A stretch of DNA of 64,000 bases, from positions 62,001-126,000 of the forward strand of contig NZ_JAFIEU010000042.1 in the NCBI RefSeq assembly GCF_020832325.1, read 5' to 3'. Made by a program: the position numbers and the translations under genes. Positions 45,054-54,102 of this stretch are shown piece after piece; position 1 is the stretch's first letter, and each line of letters begins with the position of its first letter. The notes under the pieces were generated by a model. The model had not been told where the DNA came from and did not search any database. It was given only the letters and a program-made list of their open reading frames with translations. Origin of the DNA: Lunatimonas sp. Lineage in GTDB: Bacteria > Bacteroidota > Bacteroidia > Cytophagales > Cyclobacteriaceae.

Positions 45054-46502
45054 ATGCCATCTATCGATGAAATCATGGGCCATGCCCAGCAGTCCTTTTT
45101 GACGTATAAGCAGACATCAGCGGCCTCCAAGTCAGCCTTTCTTGAAGCAATAGCCACGCAAATCGAAGCTGTCAAGGAGCAACTGATCCCCTTAGCAGCA
45201 TCTGAATCCAACCTACCCGAGGGGCGAATTACGGGAGAAACCGGCCGAACCTTGGGCCAAATCCGCCTCTTTGCAAAGCTGATCGCCGAAGGAAGCTGGG
45301 TGGAAGCCACGATTGACACCGCCGACCCGGACCGCGCACCCTTGCCCAAACCGGACATCCGCCGCATGTTAAGGCCACTTGGTCCCGTGGTAGTATTTGG
45401 TGCAAGTAATTTTCCGTTGGCCTTTTCCACGGCTGGAGGAGATACTGTTTCATCGTTGGCCGCAGGATGTCCTGTGGTATACAAAGCCCATCCTGCGCAC
45501 CCTAAGACTTCCCGCTTGGTGGCAGAGGCGATCCAAAAGGCCGCTGCATCATCCGGCATGCCCGACGACGTCTTTCAACACGTAGAAGGTGGTATTGAAG
45601 AAGGTCAAGAACTAGCCGCACATCCTCTCACAAAAGCCATCGCCTTCACGGGATCCTTTGGAGGCGGAAAAGCCCTTTTCGATACTGCCAATGCCCGCAA
45701 GAACCCCATTCCGGTATTTGCGGAAATGGGCAGCGTAAACCCCATATTTGCGTTTGAAGGGAAGTTGGCTGCCAACTTGGACGCTTTAGCAGCTGCCTAT
45801 GTAGGCTCGCTGACATTGGGAGTAGGGCAGTTTTGTACCAACCCCGGCTTGATCTTCGTACCTGAGACCTTGGCCGATGGCTTTGCCGCTTCGGTGGGTG
45901 AAAAAATGCAGGCGGTGGCTCAGGCGCCTATGCTACACGAAGGCATAGCCAAAAGCTACTACTCCGCCCTGCGCCGCCTGAGTGACAACGGCAACTTGAC
46001 CTGGGTAACGGTCTCCAATACGGAAGATATCATCCTCGGATCTCCGGCCTTTGCCCGGGTAGCTGCTTCCGACTGGATTAAAAATGGAGACTTCCAAGAA
46101 GAAGTGTTTGGTCCCTTTGGCATCATGGTAACCTATCGCGATGTATCTGAACTGCATGAGGCGGTAGCGGCACTTCATGGTCAATTGACCTGCACCGTTT
46201 GGGCAGACGAAGCCGAGATCGCCTCTGAACAAGCGCTTCTCAGCCTGATCGAGGAGAAATGCGGAAGAATGCTCTTTAAAGGAGCCCCTACCGGCGTGGA
46301 AGTAGGATATGCCATGCAACACGGAGGCCCTTACCCCTCTACCACCGACAGCCGTTCTACCTCGGTGGGGGTTTATGCCATCAAACGTTTTGCCAGACCG
46401 GTGGCATTTCAGGACATGCCATCGAGCTTATTGCCCGAAGAGCTACAGGATAGCAATCCCATGCAAATCTGGCGCACGGTCAATGGAAACTGGCAAAAAT
46501 AA
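45054..46502 (+). CDS. aldehyde dehydrogenase, alpha-ketoglutaric semialdehyde dehydrogenase type
   Basis: A 482-residue NADP-type aldehyde dehydrogenase. The pattern MLRPLGPVVVFGASNFPLAFSTAGGDTVSSLAAGCPVVYKAHPAHP is typical of the group that oxidises 2-ketoglutaric semialdehyde, an end step of pentose, glucarate or hydroxyproline breakdown. The catalytic Cys is in GVGQFCTNPGLIF, and the Glu in PVFAEMGSVNP. No other genes of those pathways are close. The GH9 gene starts 13 bases after its stop, so the two are likely co-transcribed. The link between the two is unclear; it may be incidental or part of plant-polymer use. Confidence 0.9.
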   Translation: MPSIDEIMGHAQQSFLTYKQTSAASKSAFLEAIATQIEAVKEQLIPLAASESNLPEGRITGETGRTLGQIRLFAKLIAEGSWVEATIDTADPDRAPLPKPDIRRMLRPLGPVVVFGASNFPLAFSTAGGDTVSSLAAGCPVVYKAHPAHPKTSRLVAEAIQKAAASSGMPDDVFQHVEGGIEEGQELAAHPLTKAIAFTGSFGGGKALFDTANARKNPIPVFAEMGSVNPIFAFEGKLAANLDALAAAYVGSLTLGVGQFCTNPGLIFVPETLADGFAASVGEKMQAVAQAPMLHEGIAKSYYSALRRLSDNGNLTWVTVSNTEDIILGSPAFARVAASDWIKNGDFQEEVFGPFGIMVTYRDVSELHEAVAALHGQLTCTVWADEAEIASEQALLSLIEEKCGRMLFKGAPTGVEVGYAMQHGGPYPSTTDSRSTSVGVYAIKRFARPVAFQDMPSSLLPEELQDSNPMQIWRTVNGNWQK

Positions 46503-46515
46503 CGCTCCGAACCAC

Positions 46516-48321
46516 ATGCGATTCAACCTTTGTATCCTTCTTCTTTGTATCCTGGGCCCTGCACTAAAGGCCCAGGATTCGCTTTATTTGCGGGTCAACC
46601 AATTGGGGTACCTTCCGCAAGACAGTAAGGTGGCGTTGGCTTTTTCGAAAAAACGCTCTCAAGAGCGGATCCTACTCGTGGAAAAGGAGAGTGGCAACAC
46701 GGTTATTGAAATCAGGCCAGAACAGGTGAAAACCCGGGACTGGGGCGTATTCCCCTATTATTACACCATCGATTTCAGTGACGTTCACACACCCGGCACC
46801 TATTATTTAAAAACCAAAAAATCCGGCACTACCTCCAGCGCTTTTCGGATTGGAGAAGATGCCTATGGACACCACCAGGAAACGTTATTGGAATTCATGC
46901 GTCAGCAGCGCTGTGGCTACAACCCCACCCTGGATATGGTATGCCACGCCAAAGACGGCAGAAACTTTTACGGCCCTGTCGCCGATAGCACCTATTTTGA
47001 CCTAAGCGGTGGCTGGCACGATGCCGGAGACCAGCTTAAATACCTGATTACCGGAAGCTATGCCACTGCACACATGCTGATGGCCTATGAACTTTATCCA
47101 AACCGGTTTGAGGACAACTTCAATGCCCTCGGACAACCCGGCAGCAACGGCATTCCCGATGTCCTGGACGAAGCTAAATGGGGATTGGATTGGATCCATA
47201 AACTCCACCCGCAAGAGGATATCCTTTTTCACCAAATTGCCGACGACCGGGACCACCGGGGCTTCAAGATACCCAACAAAGATAATTCAGATTACGGGTG
47301 GGGTGAAAACAACTACCGGGCTGCCTATATCGCCACGGGCGAACCGCAAGGTCTCGGTAAATACCAAAGCGAAGCCACCGGTTTAGCCAACCTCGCAGGA
47401 CGCAGTGCTGCTGCCATGGCTATTGCTGCACGGATCTGGAAAGAACGATTGAATGACCCAGTTTTTTCCGAAAAATGCCGAAGAGCTGCCATCTCGCTAT
47501 ATGCTTTGGGAAGGGAAAAGGAAGGCTATCAACAGGGTAACAGCTACGGGGCACCCTATCGATACAATGAGGAAACTTGGGCCGATGACATGGAGTGGGG
47601 TGCTGCCGAACTCTATCGACTCACCGGAGAGCAAGCGTACTTGGAGCAAGCCACAGCCTACGCCCTGCAAAGCGCTAACACAGACACGTGGACCGTACGG
47701 GACACAGCAGCACACTACCAACTGTATCCCTTTATCAATATGGGGCACTACGCACTTCATACCGTCGCCGATGAAGAACTGCAAAAAACACTCGCCAATT
47801 ATTACCGAGAAGGCATCGAATACACCCTTCAAAGAGCCAAATCCAACCCCTACCATATAGGAATCCCTTTTATCTGGTGCAGCAATAACCTGCTCACCAG
47901 CCTGATCGCACAGATCATCCTCTACGAAAAAATGACCGGCGATAAGCAGTACGAACCCTTTTTGGCGGCACAGCGAGATTGGCTATTTGGGCGAAACCCC
48001 TGGGGAACTTCCATGTTTACAGGGTTACCGGCAGAGGGGGAATTCCCCAAGGATGTGCACACAAGCGTCTACGTGATGCTGGGACTAGATGTACCGGGAG
48101 GCTTAGTAGATGGCCCTATATATCGTAGCATCCACGACCAACTGCTAGGACTCACCCTCAACGACCCAGATGAATTTGCCCACCTACAAAACCACCATGT
48201 GGTGTACCACGACGACGTAGGAGATTACAGCACCAATGAACCCACCATGGATGGAACTGCCGGTGCCATCCTTATGATGGCCCATTTCGGAATGTCTGCA
48301 CATACCCTAACTGCCAAATGA
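46516..48321 (+). CDS. glycoside hydrolase family 9 (cellulase-type)
   Basis: A 601-residue exported glycosidase that cleaves beta-1,4 glucans or related beta-linked polymers. The signal peptide is RFNLCILLLCILGPALKAQ; the ATG at 46516 was chosen because longer frames overlap the dehydrogenase. Residues about 20-105 are the Ig-like N-terminal domain (LYLRVNQLGYLPQDSKVALAF), and the rest is the (alpha/alpha)6 catalytic barrel. Asp169 and Asp172 lie in GGWHDAGDQ, the base pair of the family, and Glu575 in DYSTNEPTMDGTAG is the acid. No carbohydrate-binding module or C-terminal sorting domain is present. GH9 members also include glucosaminidases, so the true substrate is open. Confidence 0.92.
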   Translation: MRFNLCILLLCILGPALKAQDSLYLRVNQLGYLPQDSKVALAFSKKRSQERILLVEKESGNTVIEIRPEQVKTRDWGVFPYYYTIDFSDVHTPGTYYLKTKKSGTTSSAFRIGEDAYGHHQETLLEFMRQQRCGYNPTLDMVCHAKDGRNFYGPVADSTYFDLSGGWHDAGDQLKYLITGSYATAHMLMAYELYPNRFEDNFNALGQPGSNGIPDVLDEAKWGLDWIHKLHPQEDILFHQIADDRDHRGFKIPNKDNSDYGWGENNYRAAYIATGEPQGLGKYQSEATGLANLAGRSAAAMAIAARIWKERLNDPVFSEKCRRAAISLYALGREKEGYQQGNSYGAPYRYNEETWADDMEWGAAELYRLTGEQAYLEQATAYALQSANTDTWTVRDTAAHYQLYPFINMGHYALHTVADEELQKTLANYYREGIEYTLQRAKSNPYHIGIPFIWCSNNLLTSLIAQIILYEKMTGDKQYEPFLAAQRDWLFGRNPWGTSMFTGLPAEGEFPKDVHTSVYVMLGLDVPGGLVDGPIYRSIHDQLLGLTLNDPDEFAHLQNHHVVYHDDVGDYSTNEPTMDGTAGAILMMAHFGMSAHTLTAK

Positions 48322-48405
48322 GCTAAAAAATAAATCCCTGAACATCAATAGCTAAAATGGGTTTATATTCCTAACTTAACTGGATAAAACACCGCCTCAC
48401 ATCAC

Positions 48406-49044
48406 ATGGTCTGCTTTCGCTTCTTCCTCCCCATCCTTCTTCTATTCCTTGCTGCTTGTGCGAGAGAACAAGAAGAACCAAATACCCGGATGGAAGAAGA
48501 GGTATTTTTTCAGTTGAATGTGGGTGAAGAGCGGTTTGAATACCGCTACCGACTAGCCGAAAACTATCTGAATGTGGACGGAGGACTGGGGTTTGTAGAA
48601 CAAAAGCCCGACGCCCAGCCTCAAAACTACTTGGTGTTTGTAAATCAATTGGACATACTGCTCATCGATGTGGATGGACACTGCACTGTCAGCCCGGGAG
48701 CCAATGCCTGCTTTTTTGCCAACTTTAGTTTTTCCCCACAATCAGGCACTAGACAAAACACAGGAATTATCAGCTTTTTGGTCGGAAACTATACCCTCAA
48801 TAAGCAACGTACCAACGATCCAACGATGGATGTTTTTTTTGAGGTAGAGGTAACCCGTACCAGCCAAGAACAGCGCCTGATGGAGGGTACCTTTCGTGGG
48901 AAACTCTTTACCCGAATACCTAGCGGACGAGTACCGGAAACCACGCCCAGAATCGATGTTCACGGCAGCTTTCGGGTTGGTATGATCGGCGAAATGGCAG
49001 CGCTTTCTCTGCCAACCCCCAATCGCCTACTTGAAGGAAAGTGA
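48406..49044 (+). CDS. hypothetical lipoprotein
   Basis: A 212-residue protein I do not recognise. The signal FFLPILLLFLAACARE ends with a lipobox (Cys18). The mature part is acidic at first (EQEEPNTRMEEE) and then beta-rich, with alternating hydrophobic residues (FFQLNVGEERFEYRYRL, LLIDVDGHCTVSPG, MDVFFEVEVTRTSQ, LMEGTFRGKLFTRI), suggesting a beta-sandwich. It may be an outer-membrane-associated lipoprotein. It starts 84 bases after the GH9 gene on the same strand; its last 18 bases overlap the convergent CBS/HEPN-like gene. Confidence 0.7.
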   Translation: MVCFRFFLPILLLFLAACAREQEEPNTRMEEEVFFQLNVGEERFEYRYRLAENYLNVDGGLGFVEQKPDAQPQNYLVFVNQLDILLIDVDGHCTVSPGANACFFANFSFSPQSGTRQNTGIISFLVGNYTLNKQRTNDPTMDVFFEVEVTRTSQEQRLMEGTFRGKLFTRIPSGRVPETTPRIDVHGSFRVGMIGEMAALSLPTPNRLLEGK

Positions 49045-49767
49045 CGGAAAGTCCGTATCCAACACCTGAAAAATAAACGCTGTCAAATCCGGTATTTCTT
49101 CCCATTCAAAAGGCAGCACATCCTGCGAATGTGCGAGGGCATCCCGCAATTTGCCCACATCCCGGATACGGTCATCAAATGCCTTCCTACTAAGTTGACT
49201 CCCAAAAAGCTTGTACCGCTTATCCTTTGAAAAAATAGACCCCAGGTCTGCCAAATGCAGGCATTGGGCGAGGTCAATCTCCTCTGACCGGGACCGCTTC
49301 AACCGATACAGCTTGCGGGCCGCCGCCAACCGTTCGGTGGACAAACTCCGCTCCCACTCCGGCACAAGTGTACGCACCATCTCCTTTAACACGGTTTCCA
49401 ACACACTCACAAATCCAAACAAGGCTAAGCGAACGGGGATCTTATCCAAGTCGCTGCGGGTGGCAATGTGGCTGACCCTTCCCCCGCTGCGCAAAAACAC
49501 CCTTCTTTTCTCAGCAATATGCGGAAATACCGCTAGCAATGGGGCTTGCAGAGGAAACACCTCATCTGCGGGGATTTCCATCAGGCGATCATCTCCCACA
49601 TCAAATTTCATCAGGCCTGCAGGAGTAGTCACTACGGCAGTCTGGAAATTTCGGTTTCCCATCTCAGACAGGTAGGCATCAGGCTGAAAAACCACCAACT
49701 CCTCCGCAATCGCACGTACGGGCAGGTGATTTTTGAAAAAATCAAACAACTCATGGACTTCATTCAT
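49027..49767 (-). CDS. CBS-like domain protein with HEPN-like C-terminus
   Basis: A 246-residue soluble protein. Residues about 10-120 look like a CBS-type regulatory region (FLRSGGRVSHIATRSDLDKIPVRLALFGFVSVLE). The middle is helical and basic. The C-terminal part has KLRDALAHSQD, an R-x4-H pattern (Arg208, His213) like the catalytic motif of HEPN RNases and related HEPN domains. If correct, this would be a nucleotide-sensing HEPN protein, possibly a stress RNase. That reading rests on one short motif and needs structure comparison. No toxin partner is obvious beside it: the neighbours are a lipoprotein (convergent) and the M23 peptidase. Confidence 0.55.
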   Translation of the reverse strand: MNEVHELFDFFKNHLPVRAIAEELVVFQPDAYLSEMGNRNFQTAVVTTPAGLMKFDVGDDRLMEIPADEVFPLQAPLLAVFPHIAEKRRVFLRSGGRVSHIATRSDLDKIPVRLALFGFVSVLETVLKEMVRTLVPEWERSLSTERLAAARKLYRLKRSRSEEIDLAQCLHLADLGSIFSKDKRYKLFGSQLSRKAFDDRIRDVGKLRDALAHSQDVLPFEWEEIPDLTAFIFQVLDTDFPSLSFK

Positions 49768-49812
49768 CGGCTAAAAATAGCCATTTTGATCCTAGGAGAG
49801 AAGATGTAGGTG

Positions 49813-51120
49813 CTAAATTTCCGAGTGTCTGACCCACAACTCCACACCAGCAGAAGTAGTGATCAGGTCATACCCCCCAAAACTGCCCCACCACTCGGCC
49901 AGACCTGCAAAATCCGGATGCTGAAAATCCTGCGAATGCCAGCCGGCTCTTAAGCTTGCGTTTTCATCAATCTCCTTTTTGCCCAATGGATCATCCGCCA
50001 CTTCTACCAGGCTTTCTGAAATATAGCCTTGCGTCTGATCTGGCAAACGTATGCGAAGCCAATCCCTGGTTTTGCCTTCCACCCAGAAAACCTCTCCTCG
50101 ATTGAGCCGCAAAACCACTGCGCTTTGTGTCGTTGGTCCATGTCGCAGGTTGACTACCGCTCCTCGTACCCTAGCCCATCTCGCCAACCGAAGAGAATCC
50201 GAAACAGCCAAAGGTGCTTGTTTGGGTGCATCCCGAAAAAAATAGATCGGATCGACACTCTGCCGTCCAGGGGCGTAAATACCAAAATGCAAATGTGGCG
50301 CGGTGGTGATGGCATTGCCGGAGTTTCCCACCGTCCCTAGCGTATCCCCTACCTTCACACTTCGCCCCATTCCAACCAACTGACTGTCCAAGTGCGCGTA
50401 ATAAAACGAATACCTCCCAGAAGAAACACTCACCGTATTACCCCCGAGGCGGTTGGTACCCACCCGGGTAACCCGCCCGTTAGTCACAGCTACCACGGGC
50501 GTACCTCGTGAAGCAAACACGTCCACCCCCTCATGCGTCCTCCTCCCTCCGTCCCTTGGCGCACCAAAAAAACTCGCAATATCCAGGTAGCTCTTGCCTG
50601 GAACGGGAAACGCTAACGTCCCGTTGTAGGTAATCGACAGGTCAATAACTCCTCCTGTGAGTAATTCCGGCTGCACCCGAAGAAGGTATTCGTAGGACGC
50701 ACCCACCGCATAGCTAAGCTGTTCATTAGCTACCTCCGGCTTTACACTCCTAAGTTCCCCATTAGTTTGAATTTCAAATAGATCTAAAAAATAGGTAGCG
50801 CTCGTATCGGAGAGCGCAGTAAGCGAAACGGAAATCCGCTGACCCTCTCGGGCTGAAAAGCGAAAAGAGACCGCTTGGGGAACAGCCTTATCAAAACTAC
50901 TGAGCTCCCTGTAGGGTAATGTTACCCCATTAGGGTTACTCAAAACCTCCTCACCAGCTTCAATCCAAGCCCTAACCATGGAGCTGTTCTTTAGTGTAGA
51001 GGAGGTGAGATCCTGTACATATCGCTCATAGGGGCTAGCCGGTCGTAGGATGCGATCGATTTTTGTACCCTGGCAGGATAGGGCCAGAACGAGCGCAAAA
51101 AGAATAACGTATCGGTTCAT
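49813..51120 (-). CDS. M23 family metallopeptidase lipoprotein with SH3 domain
   Basis: A 435-residue cell-wall peptidase that cuts peptidoglycan cross-bridges or DD peptides. The signal is RYVILFALVLALSCQG, lipobox Cys16. Residues about 40-165 are beta-rich with no named fold. The LytM/M23 domain is at about 185-290 (FFGAPRDGGRRTHEGVDVFASRG; GNAITTAPHLHFGIY), with zinc ligands in HEGVD and HLH. A bacterial SH3 domain follows near 310-375 (ARVRGAVVNLRHGPTTQSAVVLRL). It lies 72 bases downstream of the DJ-1 gene on the minus strand, with a strong terminator in between (7 bases from its ATG). Confidence 0.92.
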   Translation of the reverse strand: MNRYVILFALVLALSCQGTKIDRILRPASPYERYVQDLTSSTLKNSSMVRAWIEAGEEVLSNPNGVTLPYRELSSFDKAVPQAVSFRFSAREGQRISVSLTALSDTSATYFLDLFEIQTNGELRSVKPEVANEQLSYAVGASYEYLLRVQPELLTGGVIDLSITYNGTLAFPVPGKSYLDIASFFGAPRDGGRRTHEGVDVFASRGTPVVAVTNGRVTRVGTNRLGGNTVSVSSGRYSFYYAHLDSQLVGMGRSVKVGDTLGTVGNSGNAITTAPHLHFGIYAPGRQSVDPIYFFRDAPKQAPLAVSDSLRLARWARVRGAVVNLRHGPTTQSAVVLRLNRGEVFWVEGKTRDWLRIRLPDQTQGYISESLVEVADDPLGKKEIDENASLRAGWHSQDFQHPDFAGLAEWWGSFGGYDLITTSAGVELWVRHSEI

Positions 51121-51126
51121 ACCCCA

Positions 51127-51167
51127 AAAAAAGCAAAGAGCCTGCCGCTTTCTCCGACAGGCTCTTT
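51127..51167 (-). terminator. rho-independent terminator after the DJ-1 gene
   Basis: A 10-bp stem (51135-51144 with 51158-51167) with a 13-base loop is followed on the minus strand by a T7 run. It lies 25 bases after the DJ-1 stop and its T-run ends only about 6 bases before the M23 ATG. Confidence 0.8.
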
Positions 51168-51191
51168 TACCTCTGCTTGTACCCGGTTGGG

Positions 51192-51752
51192 TTAGACGGT
51201 CTTTTGCGCTTCATGCACACCCTCTCGGATCTCCTCTATTATCTTTTTGTTGAAGGCAGGAAGATCGTCTGGCTTTCGGGAGGTGACTAACCCGGAGTCG
51301 CAAACGCATTCGCTATCGGTCCAGTTCACACCCGCATTCAACAGGTCAGTTTTTATAGATGGCCAGGATGTCATTTCCCTTCCTTCCAATGCACCCGTTT
51401 CTATGAGCACCTGCGGTCCGTGGCATATCGCGGCCACCGGCTTTCCCTCTTCAAAGAACGATTTGATAAAAGCTACTGCGTCCTTATTGGTGCGCAACTT
51501 GTCCGGGTTGATTACCCCGCCAGGGATGATCAGCGCATGATAATCAGCAGGGTCCGCATCGCCTAGTGACTTATCGATAGCTACCTCTGCGGTCCAATCT
51601 CCGTCTTTCCACCCCTTGATGGACTTAGCGGGTGAAATTACATGCACGGTGGCTCCAACTTCCTCAAGCGCCTTTTTAGGACTTTTCAGCTCACTCTCCT
51701 CAAATCCAGTTTCGGTCAGGATTGCTACGGTCTTATTTTCTAATCTAGACAT
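51192..51752 (-). CDS. DJ-1/PfpI family protein (type 1 glutamine amidotransferase-like)
   Basis: A 186-residue cytoplasmic protein of the DJ-1/PfpI fold, whose members act as chaperones or glyoxalases/deglycases. The nucleophile elbow reads VAAICHGPQVL with Cys near residue 110, and the acid position is Glu in GFEESELKSPKKALEE near residue 18. The pattern with HALIIPGGVINPDKLR and VTSRKPDDLPAFNKKII fits the YhbO/PfpI-type stress proteins. It is likely monocistronic, given the terminator behind it. Confidence 0.9.
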   Translation of the reverse strand: MSRLENKTVAILTETGFEESELKSPKKALEEVGATVHVISPAKSIKGWKDGDWTAEVAIDKSLGDADPADYHALIIPGGVINPDKLRTNKDAVAFIKSFFEEGKPVAAICHGPQVLIETGALEGREMTSWPSIKTDLLNAGVNWTDSECVCDSGLVTSRKPDDLPAFNKKIIEEIREGVHEAQKTV

Positions 51753-51982
51753 GGTATTCGTTGGTTAAGTTAAACAATTGGTTTCCTCCGACGATGGCTA
51801 CACCAGCGACGGCAGTAGGACAATGTCCAACAACCATACCACCGAAAAGGCGTACCACTTATCCACTAGATAGCCTATAACTGGCATCTTTAACAAAGAA
51901 AACAGGCAGACGGAAAGGGAATTATTGGACGGTATGGGCAAAATTCTCCCATGTAATACCCCAAACGAACAAGTCTGGTATA

Positions 51983-52807
51983 CTACAAAACCTGGGGATC
52001 GGCCTTATTCTTTCGGCGCAAGTGCACCATCCCCGATCCTCCAAACTCCCGGTATACCACGACAATCAACGCTACTTCAAAAAGTGTAAGAAATAGCAAT
52101 CCAGGCAGAGCAAAGACCACCGTCAAAAACGATATCCCTGTCAACACCCCCAACGCCCCTGATATCATACAAAGGACATCGTCTAGGCGGGCACGTTTGA
52201 TAAAGCTAGTAGCAAACAAAAGATAAAGTAAGCCGGTCACCAACGACCTGAAAATAAGCCCGGATACCAACTCTGTCTCCAACCAATAAGTCAATGCATC
52301 CTCTAAAATAAAAACACCTGTGCTACAAACCAGAAGGACTATTGTCACCCTCATCAGCGGATCATTCCATCTCCCCGCCAATTTGAAAAAGGCTGCCATA
52401 AAAAATGCGAAAAATATCAGGACACCCAATTTTAACAGCACGTACCACAGTGCAAACCCCTCCCAAAATCCACTCTCTCCCATGAAGAGGCGTACATCAA
52501 CCCCAGACTCTAAAATGGCAAGTATGAGGTAACCAACACCCACTGCATAGGCATACCGAAGCCAGGTAGTTTCGATTGGCAATTCACTCTCCGTATCTTC
52601 AGAATGGAGGTTGCCAACTTCAGAGGGATCCACCTCCAAAGCCTCTAAAATGGCCTTTACGGTATACGGACGTGGTGTCACCTCCCCCGCTTCTATTCGC
52701 TGGATTGTGCGGACGTTGATATTACACCGCTCCACCAACTCTTCCTGAGTCATTCCTTTGCCCTTTCTCCACACCTGGATCATATGGCCCAATTGGGGTT
52801 GCTTCAT
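51983..52807 (-). CDS. XRE-type HTH protein with six membrane helices
   Basis: A 274-residue protein joining an N-terminal DNA-binding helix-turn-helix (residues 1-60, GKGMTQEELVERCNINVRTIQRIEAGE) to a C-terminal part with about six membrane helices (LRYAYAVGVGYLILAIL, YVLLKLGVLIFFAFFMAAFF, VTIVLLVCSTGVFIL, FRSLVTGLLYLLFATSF, MISGALGVLTGISF, PGLLFLTLFEVALIVVV). The HTH is of the standard XRE type. The protein would therefore act as a membrane-held regulator. I chose the ATG at 52807; one at 52831 or a longer form are possible. The neighbouring genes give no hint of the target. Confidence 0.8.
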   Translation of the reverse strand: MKQPQLGHMIQVWRKGKGMTQEELVERCNINVRTIQRIEAGEVTPRPYTVKAILEALEVDPSEVGNLHSEDTESELPIETTWLRYAYAVGVGYLILAILESGVDVRLFMGESGFWEGFALWYVLLKLGVLIFFAFFMAAFFKLAGRWNDPLMRVTIVLLVCSTGVFILEDALTYWLETELVSGLIFRSLVTGLLYLLFATSFIKRARLDDVLCMISGALGVLTGISFLTVVFALPGLLFLTLFEVALIVVVYREFGGSGMVHLRRKNKADPQVL

Positions 52808-52995
52808 CTGCGTAAAATTTTGTTTGACCATGGCAAATTGGAACGATTTACCTAAATATAGCCCGAAAAAGGAGAGTATTTCACCCGACATTTACCCGAC
52901 ATGGTAGGAAAACGCCAAATAGTACGCAAATACACCAACCAAACCCTCCCATTTCCACAAAATCCATTAACTTGGATACCCAAAGCCACCACCCC

Positions 52996-54027
52996 ATGAA
53001 CCATCACGCCCATACGAACCGCACAAGAAAACCGCTACTTTATCTCTTCCTTCTAGGGATGCTCGTAAGTGAAGCGTGTACCCCTCCCATCCAATCCGAA
53101 GCAACCACAAACGACGAAATGAGCTCAAAGACAGCACGTAGAACCAAACTCTATGAATTATTGGGAAGAATGCCTGATCGTGAAAGGCCCATTTCGGTAG
53201 AAGTGGTTTCGGTCACCGAATCCGACGGCATGGTTACTGAAAAATGGCTGCTGGACTTGAACGGAATAGAGAAAGTACCTGCCTACTATACCAAACCGTC
53301 CAATGCAGAAGGCCCCCTCCCATTGGTGTTGTTTAATCACTCCCATTTTGGCCAGTATGCAGTCGGAAAAAATGAATTGGTGATGGGAAGAAAGGAAATG
53401 CAGTCTCCTCCCTATGCGAAAGCGTTGGCAGATGAAGGCTATGCCGCCTTTTGTCTGGATTCGTGGGGTTTTGGCGAGCGCTCCGGGAGGCCGGAACTGG
53501 ATATTTTTAAGGAAATGCTGTGGAGGGGACAGGTCATGTTTGGCATGATGGTATACGATAATCTAAGGGCTTTGGACTACCTACAGACACGGGAAGACTT
53601 GGACGGAGAGCGAATTGCCACCATGGGCATGTCCATGGGCAGTACCATGGCTTGGTGGTTAGGAGCTTTAGATGAGCGAATTAAGGTAGTGGTAGACATC
53701 AATTGTCTGACGGACTTCCATACGTTGATGGATAAGGGAGAACTTCGCCTTCACGGCATCTATTATTATGTCCCCGATCTGCTCAGCCATTTTTCCACAT
53801 CCTCCATCAACGCCTTGATAGCTCCCCGGCCCCATTTTGGACTTGCAGGAAAATTTGATCCCCTAACCCCGCTAGAGGGATTGGAAATCATCGATACCGA
53901 GCTAAGAGAGGCCTATGCGAAAGAAGGAGCTCCCGAAGCTTGGAAACTCAAAATCTACGATGTGGGCCACGAGGAAAACCCGGAAATGAGAGCCGATATC
54001 CTGGAGTTTTTGCGGGAATGGCTGTAG
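52996..54027 (+). CDS. alpha/beta hydrolase (dienelactone hydrolase/acetyl xylan esterase-like), exported
   Basis: A 343-residue hydrolase. The ATG at 52996 gives an N-terminal signal (LLYLFLLGMLVSEACTPP); Cys34 may be lipidated though the -2 Glu is unusual for a lipobox. The lid and oxyanion region read PLVLFNHSHFGQY, the nucleophile Ser is in MGMSMGSTMAW, the acid is probably in AGKFDPLTP (Asp), and the His is in YDVGHEENPEM. The pattern resembles the Abhydrolase_7 or acetylxylan esterase group of Bacteroidota. It is a single gene, divergent from the HTH-membrane protein and convergent with the BCCT transporter. Confidence 0.85.
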   Translation: MNHHAHTNRTRKPLLYLFLLGMLVSEACTPPIQSEATTNDEMSSKTARRTKLYELLGRMPDRERPISVEVVSVTESDGMVTEKWLLDLNGIEKVPAYYTKPSNAEGPLPLVLFNHSHFGQYAVGKNELVMGRKEMQSPPYAKALADEGYAAFCLDSWGFGERSGRPELDIFKEMLWRGQVMFGMMVYDNLRALDYLQTREDLDGERIATMGMSMGSTMAWWLGALDERIKVVVDINCLTDFHTLMDKGELRLHGIYYYVPDLLSHFSTSSINALIAPRPHFGLAGKFDPLTPLEGLEIIDTELREAYAKEGAPEAWKLKIYDVGHEENPEMRADILEFLREWL

Positions 54028-54102
54028 CCTTTAACCAGCCACCTGCTATAGTTCTCAGAAACAAAAACCCCTACACCCTATCAAACCATGGCGATGTCCT
54101 TG

